Source of the DNA: Clostridium sp. CAG:465 | GTDB lineage: Bacteria; Bacillota; Clostridia; TANB77; CAG-465 | Direction of reading: 5' to 3' | Length of the DNA: 39,971 bases | Assembly: GCA_000433755.1 (NCBI GenBank) | Contig: FR891254.1 | Location: 10,738 to 50,708, forward strand | In this document: positions 1 to 7,428 of the stretch, in pieces | Position numbering within the stretch: position 1 is the first letter of the stretch | Layout of the letters: each line of letters starts with the position of its first letter | Notes under the pieces: generated by a model | What the model was told of the DNA's origin: nothing | Seen by the model: the letters and a program-made list of their open reading frames with translations, nothing else | The model's database searches: none | Translations under genes and position numbers: made by a program

Positions 1-348
1 CATACACAAATTGATTCAAATGACACTACCACTTACAATTTAAAATGTTCTAAAGAGCTACAAAATACTGCCATTTCTAATTTATCAGATTTCACATGTC
101 TTTATGTGCCAAAATTTGGTAAATATGAAGTTGAAGAATTTGTAGCAGAAATGATATTAATTGCAATTGCAGAACATGATATCACAAAACTTATGAACAC
201 TGAAATTTCATTTGATGATTCCCCATACGACAAAGGATTCTACCCAAAAGAAAGAGTAAGAGAGTTGATACTAAGTTATTGCACTATAATATCAGAAAAA
301 AATGGTATTGTCGAACTAAATTATATTGGAAGACCAACTTCTAATTAA
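1..348 (+). CDS. 3' end of an unrecognised gene (partial)
   Basis: The reading frame is open from the first base of the window to a TAA at 346-348, so the true start lies outside. The visible 115 residues are mostly charged and hydrophilic with no membrane segment. A GTG at 106 could start a short form, but the codons before it are equally open and protein-like, so I read this as the tail of a longer protein. I do not recognise the family. It ends just before a hairpin terminator shared with the convergent pheT. Function unknown. Confidence 0.6.
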   Translation, partial: HTQIDSNDTTTYNLKCSKELQNTAISNLSDFTCLYVPKFGKYEVEEFVAEMILIAIAEHDITKLMNTEISFDDSPYDKGFYPKERVRELILSYCTIISEKNGIVELNYIGRPTSN

Positions 349-365
349 ATTGTAATAATACAACT

Positions 366-408
366 AACAAACAGTCAAAGTTACAAATTGTAATTTTGAC
401 TGTTTGTT
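366..408. terminator. Bidirectional terminator between the partial gene and pheT
   Basis: Fourteen-base arms AACAAACAGTCAAA (366-379) and TTTGACTGTTTGTT (395-408) are perfectly complementary, and a smaller TTAC/GTAA pairing lies inside the loop. It sits between two convergent genes and can serve both strands. Confidence 0.75.
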
Positions 409-412
409 GTTA

Positions 413-2797
413 TTATCCATTAATATTCATATTATATTTTCCAAGATTTGTAATTAATTTTATTCTTTCTTCATCAATTTCTTCTTTAGTAAGAGTTTTA
501 TCACTAGAACCAATATTAAATCTTATAGTTATATTTTTCTTATCCTTTAATTTTTCTTCGTTTTCATATACATCAATTAAACTATATGATTTCAAATATT
601 GCATATTTGCATCTTTTATTACTTTTTCGATTTCAAAGTATGAAACATTTTTGTCAACTATAATAGATAAATCAAAATCAACTGTTTGATATTTACTTAT
701 TTCTTCATATTGTATATCTAAATATTTTATTTTATCTAACATATCAATATTAATCTGGGCTACAACAATATTTGATTTTTTATTTATAGCATCTTTAATT
801 CTTGGATTTAAAACTGAGATATATCCTAAACATTCATCTCCATACTTTACTTCATATGAATTTACTGGATGTATAAAATTATCATCAAATTTAGAGTTAC
901 ATACATAGCTCAAACTTACGTGTTTGTTTATATTTGAAATATTTTCTATCATTGATTTTACTTCAAACATTAATTCTTCTTCGGTTTTTGAAATACTTGA
1001 TTTTCCTATTCCTAAAACTTTATTCTCTACACAGTCTTTTCCTTTTTCCTTGTAGTCAAAGGTTCTACCAATTTCAAACACACCTATTTCATCAAAGTTT
1101 TTAATATTTTTGTATATAGCGTATAACATAGTTGGAACCATATTATATCTTAAAGTACTATCTAATTTACTAAGTCCATTTACTATTTTTAAATTATCAT
1201 GTACCTCTATACCAAGCTCACTATTTAATTTAGTATCATACCATACATAACTGTGAACCTCAGACATTCCATACTTTTGTGCAAGTAAAGTTTTAATATT
1301 ATATTCTAGTTCTCTTAAACTATCTTCTTTTACAGGTTCAACCTTCCATAAATTTGTTTGTGGAACAATATTATCGTATCCATATATTCTTGAAATTTCT
1401 TCTATAATATCAGCCTTACCAGAAACATCCTTTGTTGCTCTAAAACTTGGTACTTCAATCTTAAAGTTTCCATTTTTATTCTCAATAATTTTAAAGTATA
1501 AAGATGTAAGAACTTTTTCTATCATTTCATCTGAGAAATTAACGCCAATTTTTTTGTTAATATATTCTCTTGAAATGTCTATAGTGATTACAGGATATTT
1601 ATTTACATATACATCAGAAAGGCTTGAAGACACTTTAATATCATCATCTTCATCTTTTAGTACTTTTACAAATCTTTCTATTGCAAGCTTTGTAAGTTCT
1701 GGATCAAGAGTTTTTTCATATCTTGCACTAGCATCTGTTCTTAAAGCTATAGCACTTGCTGTTTTTCTTACACTTACAGCATTAAAGTTTGCAGATTCTA
1801 AGAATAATGAAGTAGTTGCATCAGTAATCTGTGTATTTTCTCCACCCATAACTCCTGCAATAGCTATTGGTTTGTTTTCGTTATATATCATAAGAGTTCC
1901 CTGTTTTAAACTCCTTTTATTTCCATCAAGTGTAACAAACTCTTCATCATTTTTTAATGTTTTTACATTTATTTTCTTAATAAATTCTTTATCAAAAGCA
2001 TGCATTGGTTGACCAAGTTCAAGCATAATATAGTTTGTCATATCAACTAAAAGACTAATAGGTCTAAGTCCACAATATGTAAGTCTTGTTTTCATTTTAT
2101 ATGAAGATGTCTTTTTATTTACATTGTCTATAGTAAGTCCTGTATATCTATAGCAAAGATTACTATCTTCAATGTTTATATCTAATTTCTTTAAATCGTT
2201 ATATTTATCTAAATTTTCTACTTCTAAAGGTTTTAGCTTTCTATTTGTAATTGCAGCAATTTCTCTTGCTATCCCATAATGTCCCCATAAGTCAGGTCTA
2301 TTTGTAAGGGATTTATTGTCAATTTCATATATTATATCATCAATAGGTATTATATTTTTTATATCTTCCCCAATGTTATATTTATCATCTAAAACCATAA
2401 TTCCAGAGTTGTCGTCACTAATACCAAGTTCTTTTTCAGATAGACACATTCCAGAACTTTCATGACCTGCAATTGTTGTTTTTGTTATACTTAGACCATT
2501 AACTAAACTTCCTTCTTTTGCAAATGCAACCTTTATTCCCTCTTTTACATTAGGTGCTCCGCAAATGCAATTTACTTTTTTATCTCCAATATCTACAACT
2601 AATTTATGTAGTTTTTTTGAATTTTCTACATTTTCTACAGATAAAACTTTAGCAACAACTACATCTCTTGTATTTTTTCCATATTCAATAATTCCTTCAA
2701 CTTCAGCTGTAGACATTGTAAATTTATATATTAAATCCTTTATGTCAATTCCATCTAAGTTTACGAAATCTTTTATCCAATTAATTGAAATAAACAT
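413..2797 (-). CDS. pheT: Phenylalanyl-tRNA synthetase beta subunit
   Basis: Cytoplasmic PheT, partner of PheS in the alpha2-beta2 enzyme that charges tRNA-Phe; the beta subunit binds tRNA and edits mischarged Tyr. The 794 residues match the usual bacterial length. In order: an N-terminal tRNA-binding OB domain (about residues 40-150, ending near CICGAPNV), the B3/B4 editing domain (about 210-380), the B5 domain (about 400-470), a catalytic-like core, and a C-terminal ferredoxin-like anticodon-binding domain (about 700-794). The start ATG has GGGAGGT just upstream. It follows pheS by 12 bases and shares its T-box-controlled transcript. Confidence 0.97.
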   Translation of the reverse strand: MFISINWIKDFVNLDGIDIKDLIYKFTMSTAEVEGIIEYGKNTRDVVVAKVLSVENVENSKKLHKLVVDIGDKKVNCICGAPNVKEGIKVAFAKEGSLVNGLSITKTTIAGHESSGMCLSEKELGISDDNSGIMVLDDKYNIGEDIKNIIPIDDIIYEIDNKSLTNRPDLWGHYGIAREIAAITNRKLKPLEVENLDKYNDLKKLDINIEDSNLCYRYTGLTIDNVNKKTSSYKMKTRLTYCGLRPISLLVDMTNYIMLELGQPMHAFDKEFIKKINVKTLKNDEEFVTLDGNKRSLKQGTLMIYNENKPIAIAGVMGGENTQITDATTSLFLESANFNAVSVRKTASAIALRTDASARYEKTLDPELTKLAIERFVKVLKDEDDDIKVSSSLSDVYVNKYPVITIDISREYINKKIGVNFSDEMIEKVLTSLYFKIIENKNGNFKIEVPSFRATKDVSGKADIIEEISRIYGYDNIVPQTNLWKVEPVKEDSLRELEYNIKTLLAQKYGMSEVHSYVWYDTKLNSELGIEVHDNLKIVNGLSKLDSTLRYNMVPTMLYAIYKNIKNFDEIGVFEIGRTFDYKEKGKDCVENKVLGIGKSSISKTEEELMFEVKSMIENISNINKHVSLSYVCNSKFDDNFIHPVNSYEVKYGDECLGYISVLNPRIKDAINKKSNIVVAQINIDMLDKIKYLDIQYEEISKYQTVDFDLSIIVDKNVSYFEIEKVIKDANMQYLKSYSLIDVYENEEKLKDKKNITIRFNIGSSDKTLTKEEIDEERIKLITNLGKYNMNING

Positions 2798-2809
2798 ATT
2801 TACCTCCCA

Positions 2810-3838
2810 TTATTTTAATCCTATTTGTTTTAAAGCTCTTAAATCACACGAATTAAGTATTCTTAAATCGTTTATATTATATTTCATCATTGCAAGACGA
2901 GAAAGCCCAAGTCCAAATGCAAATCCTGAATATTCTTCTGGATCAATGCCTCCCATTCTAAGTACATTTGGATGTATCATACCACATGGACAAAGTTCAA
3001 TCCATCCACCTTGTTTACAAACCTTACAGCCTTTTCCTTCACAATATATACATTTTATATCAAGTTCAAATCCAGGTTCAACAAATGGAAAATATCCTGG
3101 TCTTAATCTTACCTCAACATCTTTTTTGAATATTTCTGATAAAAGTGTTTTCATAAAGTATATAAGATTAGCAATAGATACGTCCTTATCTACCATCATT
3201 CCTTCCATTTGAAAGAAAGTATTTTCATGAGATGCATCTAATTCTTCATTTCTAAAACATCTACCAGGAAATATTGCTTTTAAAGGTGCACCATATTTTT
3301 TCATAATTTTATTTTGTGCAGCTGATGTTTGAGTCTTTAGTAGTTGTCCATTTTCTAGCCAAAAAGTATCTTGCATATCACGTGCTGGATGATGCTTTGG
3401 TACATTTACTGCCTCAAAGTTGTTATATTCTGTTTCAACTTCATTTCCATCTTCTACGGTAAATCCCATACTTTTAAATATATCTTCAAGTTCCCTTTGA
3501 ACAACAGTTATAGGGTGAAGTGAACCAAGTTTTAAATCAGTTGGCATGCTTAGATCTATTCTTTTAGCACTATTTATTTTATCATTGTATTCTTTTTCCT
3601 TTATACTTGCCTTTTTATTCTCAATTTCTTCTTCTATTTTACTTTTTACATTATTTGCAAATGAGGCCACTTCTTTTCTTTTATCTGCTTCAACATTTTT
3701 TAAATTTTTAAGTACTTCAACAACTTTTCCCTTCTTTCCAAGGAAAGCCACTCTTAATTCTTCAATTTCATTACTATTTTTTGCAGCATTTATCTTTTCT
3801 TTTGCAGAAATTTCGATTTGTTTAATTTTATCTATCAT
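2810..3838 (-). CDS. pheS: Phenylalanyl-tRNA synthetase alpha subunit
   Basis: Catalytic subunit of phenylalanyl-tRNA synthetase, a class II synthetase. The 342 residues are the normal length. Residues 1-90 form the Lys/Glu-rich coiled-coil tRNA-binding arm. The class II core follows, with HPITVVQRELEDIF near motif 1, motif 2 around FRNEELDASHENTFFQMEG, a Cys-rich stretch (CIYCEGKGCKVCKQGG) that may bind zinc as in some PheS proteins, and motif 3 GFAFGLGLSRLAMMKY. AGGAGT lies before the ATG. It is the first gene of the pheS-pheT operon, controlled by the T-box leader directly upstream. Confidence 0.97.
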   Translation of the reverse strand: MIDKIKQIEISAKEKINAAKNSNEIEELRVAFLGKKGKVVEVLKNLKNVEADKRKEVASFANNVKSKIEEEIENKKASIKEKEYNDKINSAKRIDLSMPTDLKLGSLHPITVVQRELEDIFKSMGFTVEDGNEVETEYNNFEAVNVPKHHPARDMQDTFWLENGQLLKTQTSAAQNKIMKKYGAPLKAIFPGRCFRNEELDASHENTFFQMEGMMVDKDVSIANLIYFMKTLLSEIFKKDVEVRLRPGYFPFVEPGFELDIKCIYCEGKGCKVCKQGGWIELCPCGMIHPNVLRMGGIDPEEYSGFAFGLGLSRLAMMKYNINDLRILNSCDLRALKQIGLK

Positions 3839-3851
3839 ATTTACTCCTCCT

Positions 3852-4117
3852 AAAAAAAGCCACTTCGTCCATATATATATAGGACGAAATGACTTTGTTA
3901 TTCCGCGTTACCACCTAAATTCATTTAATAAAATTAAATGCTCTTAATACAGCTATAACAGGCTTACCTGCTTTTTCCTACTATTATTTCAAAAAAAGAC
4001 CTCAAAAGTGAAATTTCAGTAAAGCTACATATACAAACTTACAGCCAAGGTTTGTATTCTCTTTAATGTATTTATCTCTACCTACTTTGCTTTGTCATAG
4101 GCTTTAATATAACTTAT
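3852..4117 (-). promoter_or_regulatory. T-box riboswitch leader of pheST
   Basis: Reading the minus strand, the leader has Stem I features (AGTA, AGAGA and GGCTG motifs at about 4085-4035), a candidate Phe specifier UUC at 4012-4010 followed by A, the T-box AGGTGGTAACGCGG (3916-3903), and a strong terminator whose arms AAAGTCATTTCGTCC and GGACGAAGTGGCTTT flank a TATA-rich loop and end in a T run (3896-3852). In this class, uncharged tRNA pairs with the specifier and the T-box bulge, favours the antiterminator, and allows transcription into pheS. The specifier was assigned by position and codon match, not by a folded model. Confidence 0.93.
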
Positions 4118-4123
4118 ACTAAG

Positions 4124-4152
4124 ATTATACAACTAAACTTTAGTATTGTCAA
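4124..4152 (-). promoter_or_regulatory. Consensus housekeeping promoter of pheST
   Basis: On the minus strand, TTGACA (4152-4147), a 17-base spacer and TATAAT (4129-4124): a perfect match to the sigma-A consensus. The predicted transcript starts near 4117 and leads straight into the T-box. Confidence 0.9.
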
Positions 4153-4279
4153 CTTCATTGATTAAGTTTAAGAACAAAAGTGACTTCGTCACTCCACCAC
4201 TAACTACTTTTTTGTAGTTAGTGGTATTTTTAAAGATGTTGTATTTAAGTTTCCACCTATCTCTAGGCCACTCTTTTCT

Positions 4280-4507
4280 TTAACGGTCGTTGTTCTCGAC
4301 CATTATCCATCGCAATTTCTTGGTTTGGACTACTTTTTTTATATATTTTCTTAATATATTTAAACTTCCATTTATATCTGCATTTATTTTTATTCCTCTA
4401 TTTGTTACAAATATCCCTCTACTTATTCTTCTCTTTTTATTGTAATTTTCTTTTACAATATCTTCTCTATCTAATGCACTTACTCCTGATGTATATTTCT
4501 CACTTAT
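4280..4507 (-). pseudogene. tnpB: TnpB (IS605 OrfB) C-terminal remnant
   Basis: Translation gives about 75 residues ending at TAA 4282-4280. They contain EKYTSGVSALDRE, NYNKKRRISRGIFVTNRGIK and INADINGSLNILRKYI, which is the hallmark end of the TnpB/OrfB family (RNA-guided nucleases of IS200/IS605 and IS607 elements). The last RuvC acidic residue region (NADINGS) is present. The other roughly 300 residues, with the first two RuvC motifs, are missing. An in-frame TAA lies two codons before the fragment and no start codon in this frame is served by the GAGGTG site, so it cannot make a working nuclease. Confidence 0.85.
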
Positions 4508-4537
4508 TTAATCACCTCGCTTTCATTTTACAAGATG

Positions 4538-4566
4538 ATTATATCACACATTTGTTCTATAGTAAA
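4538..4566 (-). promoter_or_regulatory. Promoter of the tnpB remnant
   Basis: Minus strand TTTACT (4566-4561), 17-base spacer, TATAAT (4543-4538). It would transcribe through the remnant and the right-end hairpins towards the pheST promoter. Confidence 0.6.
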
Positions 4567-4702
4567 CATTTGTTGCGTATTTTTATATACTTTTCATCGC
4601 ATTTTTCGACAAAAATTATATAATATGTTAATTTATATATTTTTTAAAAAGCATACTCCGTATGTTCTATTACCATGCTATAAAAATTTTGGCATGGTAA
4701 TT

Positions 4703-5266
4703 TCAATATGACTTTCCTATTAATAAAAAATTTAAATAATAACTGCAATACTCTTTTAACTCTAAAAAATTTTCTTTTCTACTATACTTAGATATAATAT
4801 ATTCTGAAGTTTTATTCACTTCAACATACTGTTTAGGAGTAATATCATGATTTTGAAGTGCCAAATATAGCTCATCTTGATCTAATACATATATCTCATT
4901 TTCTTTTGTTACAACTACATCTAAAAACAGATCATGCATATATGGTATATTATCCTTTGTTATTGATATATTATCTGCCATATCAAAATAAAATTCTATT
5001 AACTCACATTTTTCATTATACATTGCAGTAATTGTATATCCCTTACCAATAGGATAAAGAAGTAGCCATTTATAATAATTATCAAAGATCTTTTCGCTCT
5101 TTCCATTATTTCTTGGAACTATGGACACACCTTTTGCTTTTGTAACGTCAATTAAAGATATATATCCATTAAATTTTTCATCATCAACTCTGATACTTTT
5201 AAATTTACAGTCCAATATTTTTTTGGGCTGTGGATTATTTGCATATTTTATTTTCATATAATACAT
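4703..5266 (-). CDS. DUF402 family protein
   Basis: A 187-residue cytoplasmic protein of the DUF402 (UPF0374/FomD-like) family. The diagnostic part is residues 75-145: an aromatic YYKWLLLYP segment, then EFYFDMADNI, DLFLDVVVTKENEIYVLDQDEL and AL..HDIT.KQYVE, with the acidic residues that in characterised relatives bind divalent metal for phosphate-ester hydrolysis (family knowledge). It follows the acetyltransferase by 61 bases with no clear promoter between, so it is probably co-transcribed. No Shine-Dalgarno sequence sits next to the ATG; the nearest purine-rich site is separated from it by a hairpin (see 5270-5325). Substrate unknown. Confidence 0.8.
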   Translation of the reverse strand: MYYMKIKYANNPQPKKILDCKFKSIRVDDEKFNGYISLIDVTKAKGVSIVPRNNGKSEKIFDNYYKWLLLYPIGKGYTITAMYNEKCELIEFYFDMADNISITKDNIPYMHDLFLDVVVTKENEIYVLDQDELYLALQNHDITPKQYVEVNKTSEYIISKYSRKENFLELKEYCSYYLNFLLIGKSY

Positions 5267-5269
5267 ATT

Positions 5270-5325
5270 ATTAATCTTACAAAAATATTAATTAAATATT
5301 TTTATTGATTAATTCCTTTCCTTTA
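5270..5325 (-). promoter_or_regulatory. Hairpin between purine-rich RBS and ATG of the DUF402 gene
   Basis: On the minus strand AAAGGAAAGGA (5324-5314) is followed by a stem, ATTAATC (5313-5307) with GATTAAT (5276-5270), enclosing AAAAATAT/ATATTTTT (5303-5296 and 5288-5281). The ATG at 5266 comes three bases after the stem. Folding would bring the distant purine-rich site next to the start codon. A nearly identical motif precedes tetR (20278-20326). Confidence 0.4.
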
Positions 5326-5327
5326 CA

Positions 5328-5879
5328 TTAATATTGACTTTGACCTAAATATTCTTTTCTCAAAATTTCCATAAAAATGACATCATGATACTTACCATTA
5401 CAATAATATGCTTCATGTCTTCTTCCATATTCTTTAAATCCTACTTTTTTATAACAAGCTATTGCATTTTTATTAAAATCAAAAACTTGTAAATCGATAT
5501 TATTTAAATTTAAATATTTAAAGCCAAAATCTAGTAAAAGCGTCAAAGCTTCACTACCATACCCTTTACCTCTATTATCTTTATCGCCTATAAAAATTCC
5601 AATAGTTGCCTTTTTTGAAATATGATCAACTTTGTTAAGTCCACAATTTCCAATCAGCGTATCATCCTCAGTTTTAACTATTGCAAAATTACTACTTGAT
5701 TTTAAAAGAGTTTTTTCTATCCATTCTTTCTCAGTATATTCATTACAAACGTTAGCACTCTGATTTAATCTATCTGTTATATCTAAGTCATTAAACCACT
5801 CTACATATTTATCTACATCTTGAATATTCATTGGAGAAAGATATACATTTTTTCCTGTAACTTTTCTATAATATTTCAT
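5328..5879 (-). CDS. GNAT family N-acetyltransferase (RimJ/RimL-like)
   Basis: A 183-residue acetyl-CoA-dependent N-acetyltransferase. The acetyl-CoA binding loop is DNRGKGYGSEALTLLLDFGF (about residues 100-119, the R/Q-x-x-G-x-G/A pattern), followed by LQVFDFNKNAIACYKKVGF (about 131-149) and a C-terminal YYCNGKYHDVIFMEIL strand typical of the Acetyltransf_3 group. Substrates in this group range from ribosomal protein N-termini to aminoglycosides and other small molecules; nothing here decides between them. AGGAGG lies at 5892-5887. The gene stands behind a consensus promoter and a 130-base leader ending in a strong terminator, which suggests inducible expression, as seen for antibiotic-resistance or stress genes. 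Confidence 0.88.
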   Translation of the reverse strand: MKYYRKVTGKNVYLSPMNIQDVDKYVEWFNDLDITDRLNQSANVCNEYTEKEWIEKTLLKSSSNFAIVKTEDDTLIGNCGLNKVDHISKKATIGIFIGDKDNRGKGYGSEALTLLLDFGFKYLNLNNIDLQVFDFNKNAIACYKKVGFKEYGRRHEAYYCNGKYHDVIFMEILRKEYLGQSQY

Positions 5880-5892
5880 TTTAATTCCTCCT

Positions 5893-6011
5893 AAAAAATC
5901 CCACGAAGGCCCTTATACATAATAAGACTCCTCCGTAGGATTTTCCTACATCTGTGTAAGGTGCAATATCACCTCTATACCGCTCATTTAAAAACTTAGG
6001 CATACTCTTAC
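5893..6011 (-). promoter_or_regulatory. Attenuator-like leader of the acetyltransferase gene
   Basis: The minus-strand leader contains a strong intrinsic terminator: ATCCTACGGAGG pairs with CCTTCGTGGGAT around an inner CTTAT/ATAAG stem, followed by T6 (5942-5893). A competing hairpin, GTAGGA (5949-5944) with TCCTAC (5940-5935), would use the 5' arm of the terminator. A third, AGGTG/CACCT (5974-5959), would cover an internal RBS. Two small frames are possible: TTG-CAC-CTT-ACA-CAG-ATG-TAG (5966-5946) after AGAGGTG, or a 40-codon frame from ATG at 6003 running almost to the acetyltransferase start. The arrangement is that of translation-coupled attenuation; the inducer is unknown. Confidence 0.6.
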
Positions 6012-6017
6012 CTAAAC

Positions 6018-6046
6018 ATTATATCAATATGTTCTTTTTTTGTCAA
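6018..6046 (-). promoter_or_regulatory. Consensus promoter of the acetyltransferase leader
   Basis: Minus strand TTGACA (6046-6041), 17-base spacer, TATAAT (6023-6018), a perfect consensus. The transcript would begin near 6011. Confidence 0.88.
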
Positions 6047-6068
6047 CTAAAATATAATATATAGATTT

Positions 6069-6506
6069 TTACTTTATAACTTTCTTTCTGACTACACCTG
6101 TTGTATTTATATAAAAGTCATGCCTTTGTATAATATTGTTAACATCTTCCTTAATATCAAAAATATCATAACAATTTATTATATATCCATCACTTTCATT
6201 AAGTTCTAAATACTTATTAACCTTAGATATAAATTCTTCCTTACCATTTACAACAAAAACAAATCTTTCATACTCATAGTCATTTATAACCTTCTCATTT
6301 AACCATTGTGTATAAAACACCTTATCATTCATCTTTTTATAAAACCTACTTATTATATTTTTTATTTTTCTTCTTTCACTCTTTTCACTTTTTTCATTAA
6401 TATATATTACTTTAACATTTTCAAGCTCACTATCTATAAAATTATTTGCAATGATATATGAATGAGTTGAGTTTACTGTAAAACAACATAATTTAATTTT
6501 TTTCAT
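6069..6506 (-). CDS. Hypothetical protein, 145 aa
   Basis: I do not recognise a family. The protein has a hydrophobic first strand (IKLCCFTVNSTHSYIIANNF), a Lys/Arg/Glu-rich middle (residues 38-60), and alternating strands and helices (VFVVNGKEEFISKVNKYL) that suggest a small alpha/beta fold. There is no convincing signal peptide or membrane helix. It has a good RBS (AAGGGGGAA before the ATG) and its own promoter at 6532-6560, so it is probably a real single-gene unit. Its stop lies only 22 bases before the promoter of the acetyltransferase leader. Confidence 0.6.
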   Translation of the reverse strand: MKKIKLCCFTVNSTHSYIIANNFIDSELENVKVIYINEKSEKSERRKIKNIISRFYKKMNDKVFYTQWLNEKVINDYEYERFVFVVNGKEEFISKVNKYLELNESDGYIINCYDIFDIKEDVNNIIQRHDFYINTTGVVRKKVIK

Positions 6507-6531
6507 CTTTTGTATTCCCCCTTATAGCTTA

Positions 6532-6560
6532 ATTTTATCACCAAGATTTATTAAAGTCAA
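6532..6560 (-). promoter_or_regulatory. Promoter of the 145-aa hypothetical gene
   Basis: Minus strand TTGACT (6560-6555), 17-base spacer, TAAAAT (6537-6532). Confidence 0.65.
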
Positions 6561-6719
6561 TTTCTAATTTTAGCTATTTTTGCTTTATTTTGTTGAATTT
6601 TAAGCACGCAATTCGACATAATTTTTGCTTTGACAAATTATATTTTTATTAGTCAATACTAGACAAAAAAATCATGTATTTATATGTATTAATTACTAAT
6701 AATAATTGCAGGTGATAAC

Positions 6720-7307
6720 ATGAAACAAAAACATATAACTTTTTTTATAGCAATTTTTTCATTCATATTATTAAATACATTAGTTGCTTTTAATATATAT
6801 AAAACAAAATTTATATCAAAAGATATTTTTAGGTTACATGTAGTTGCAAACAGTAATAGTATTGAAGATCAAATAATAAAACTAAAAGCAGAGTCAAAAA
6901 TAAAAGAATATATATCAAGTTTTAATATAAATGATAAAAATGAATTAAAAAATGAAATAGAGAAAAATAAGGATGAAATTTTACAAATTGCAAATAGCAC
7001 AATATGTGAAAATAATAAAAACTATACCTCAAGTATTAAAATTGGAAAAATATCATATGATAAAAAAGACAATATGCAAACTCAAATGTATAGCGGTACA
7101 TATGATAGTGCAAGTGTTATTTTAGGAAGTGGCAATGGAAAAAATATATGGAGTATAATATTTCCAAATGATAAAACTATAGAAAAAATTAAAGAATTAG
7201 ATACAATAATACCTGGTATATCTAATATATATAATCACGATGAGGAATTTGAAACTAATGATAAACAAATAAATTCCCTTATACTTGATTTCCTTAAGAA
7301 AAAATAA
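6720..7307 (+). CDS. spoIIR: Stage II sporulation protein R
   Basis: SpoIIR is the forespore-made signalling protein that triggers SpoIIGA to process pro-sigma-E in the mother cell (family knowledge). The 195-residue product has one N-terminal hydrophobic segment (about residues 8-27) for export. The family signature FRLHVVANSNSIEDQIIKLK (about 37-56) follows, then MYSGTYDSASVILGSGNGKN and W.IIFP in the C-terminal half. The RBS AGGTGAT lies seven bases before the ATG. The gene is alone on the plus strand, flanked by minus-strand genes. In other species it is transcribed by sigma-F; I could not identify a clear sigma-F promoter here. Confidence 0.9.
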   Translation: MKQKHITFFIAIFSFILLNTLVAFNIYKTKFISKDIFRLHVVANSNSIEDQIIKLKAESKIKEYISSFNINDKNELKNEIEKNKDEILQIANSTICENNKNYTSSIKIGKISYDKKDNMQTQMYSGTYDSASVILGSGNGKNIWSIIFPNDKTIEKIKELDTIIPGISNIYNHDEEFETNDKQINSLILDFLKKK

Positions 7308-7316
7308 TAATATTAA

Positions 7317-7352
7317 TATAAATTAAAATATAAATTAAAATATAAATTAAAA
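7317..7352 (+). repeat. Three tandem copies of a 12-base AT repeat
   Basis: The unit TATAAATTAAAA is repeated exactly three times (7317-7328, 7329-7340, 7341-7352) between spoIIR and its terminator. Probably slippage in AT-rich DNA. Confidence 0.85.
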
Positions 7353-7370
7353 ATAAATTTATATATATAA

Positions 7371-7409
7371 AATACAGCATATTACAAGAAAGTAAATGCT
7401 GTATTTTTA
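7371..7409. terminator. Terminator between spoIIR and the DUF378 gene
   Basis: AATACAGCAT (7371-7380) pairs with ATGCTGTATT (7396-7405), followed by TTTT on the plus strand and preceded by A-rich sequence that gives U's on the minus strand. It serves the convergent spoIIR and DUF378 genes. Confidence 0.8.
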
Positions 7410-7428
7410 TAAAAATTAATTTTTAACC

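Larger units (their letters stand above)
4179..4566 (-). mobile_element. Internally deleted IS200/IS605-type element
   Basis: This stretch has the parts of an IS605-family unit but not a whole gene. In minus-strand order: a promoter (4566-4538), a ribosome binding site (GCGAGGTG near 4520), a frame-broken junction, the C-terminal codons of tnpB (4507-4280), and then subterminal hairpins. One hairpin has 12-base perfect arms, ACCACTAACTAC (4196-4207) and GTAGTTAGTGGT (4214-4225), with a T6 loop. A second is GTGAC-TTC-GTCAC (4180-4192). Such imperfect palindromes are typical of the right end of these elements. No tnpA is present. Exact ends cannot be fixed because this family makes no target duplication. 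Confidence 0.7.

Noticed and set aside
1554..2012. Long frames opposite pheT, pheS, ligA, mfd and aspS
   Set aside because: They lie antisense to well-identified housekeeping genes, have no RBS, and encode Ser/Phe/Ile-rich translations typical of reverse-strand shadows.
4658..4706. ATTACCATGC/GCATGGTAAT hairpin after the DUF402 gene
   Set aside because: A good stem, but no T run follows on the minus strand. It could be the left end of the IS605 remnant or a weak terminator; I could not decide and did not list it as a feature.
6570..6640. Repeated TTTTTGCTTT tracts upstream of spoIIR
   Set aside because: Two short T-rich copies only; no symmetry and no relation to the promoter could be shown.
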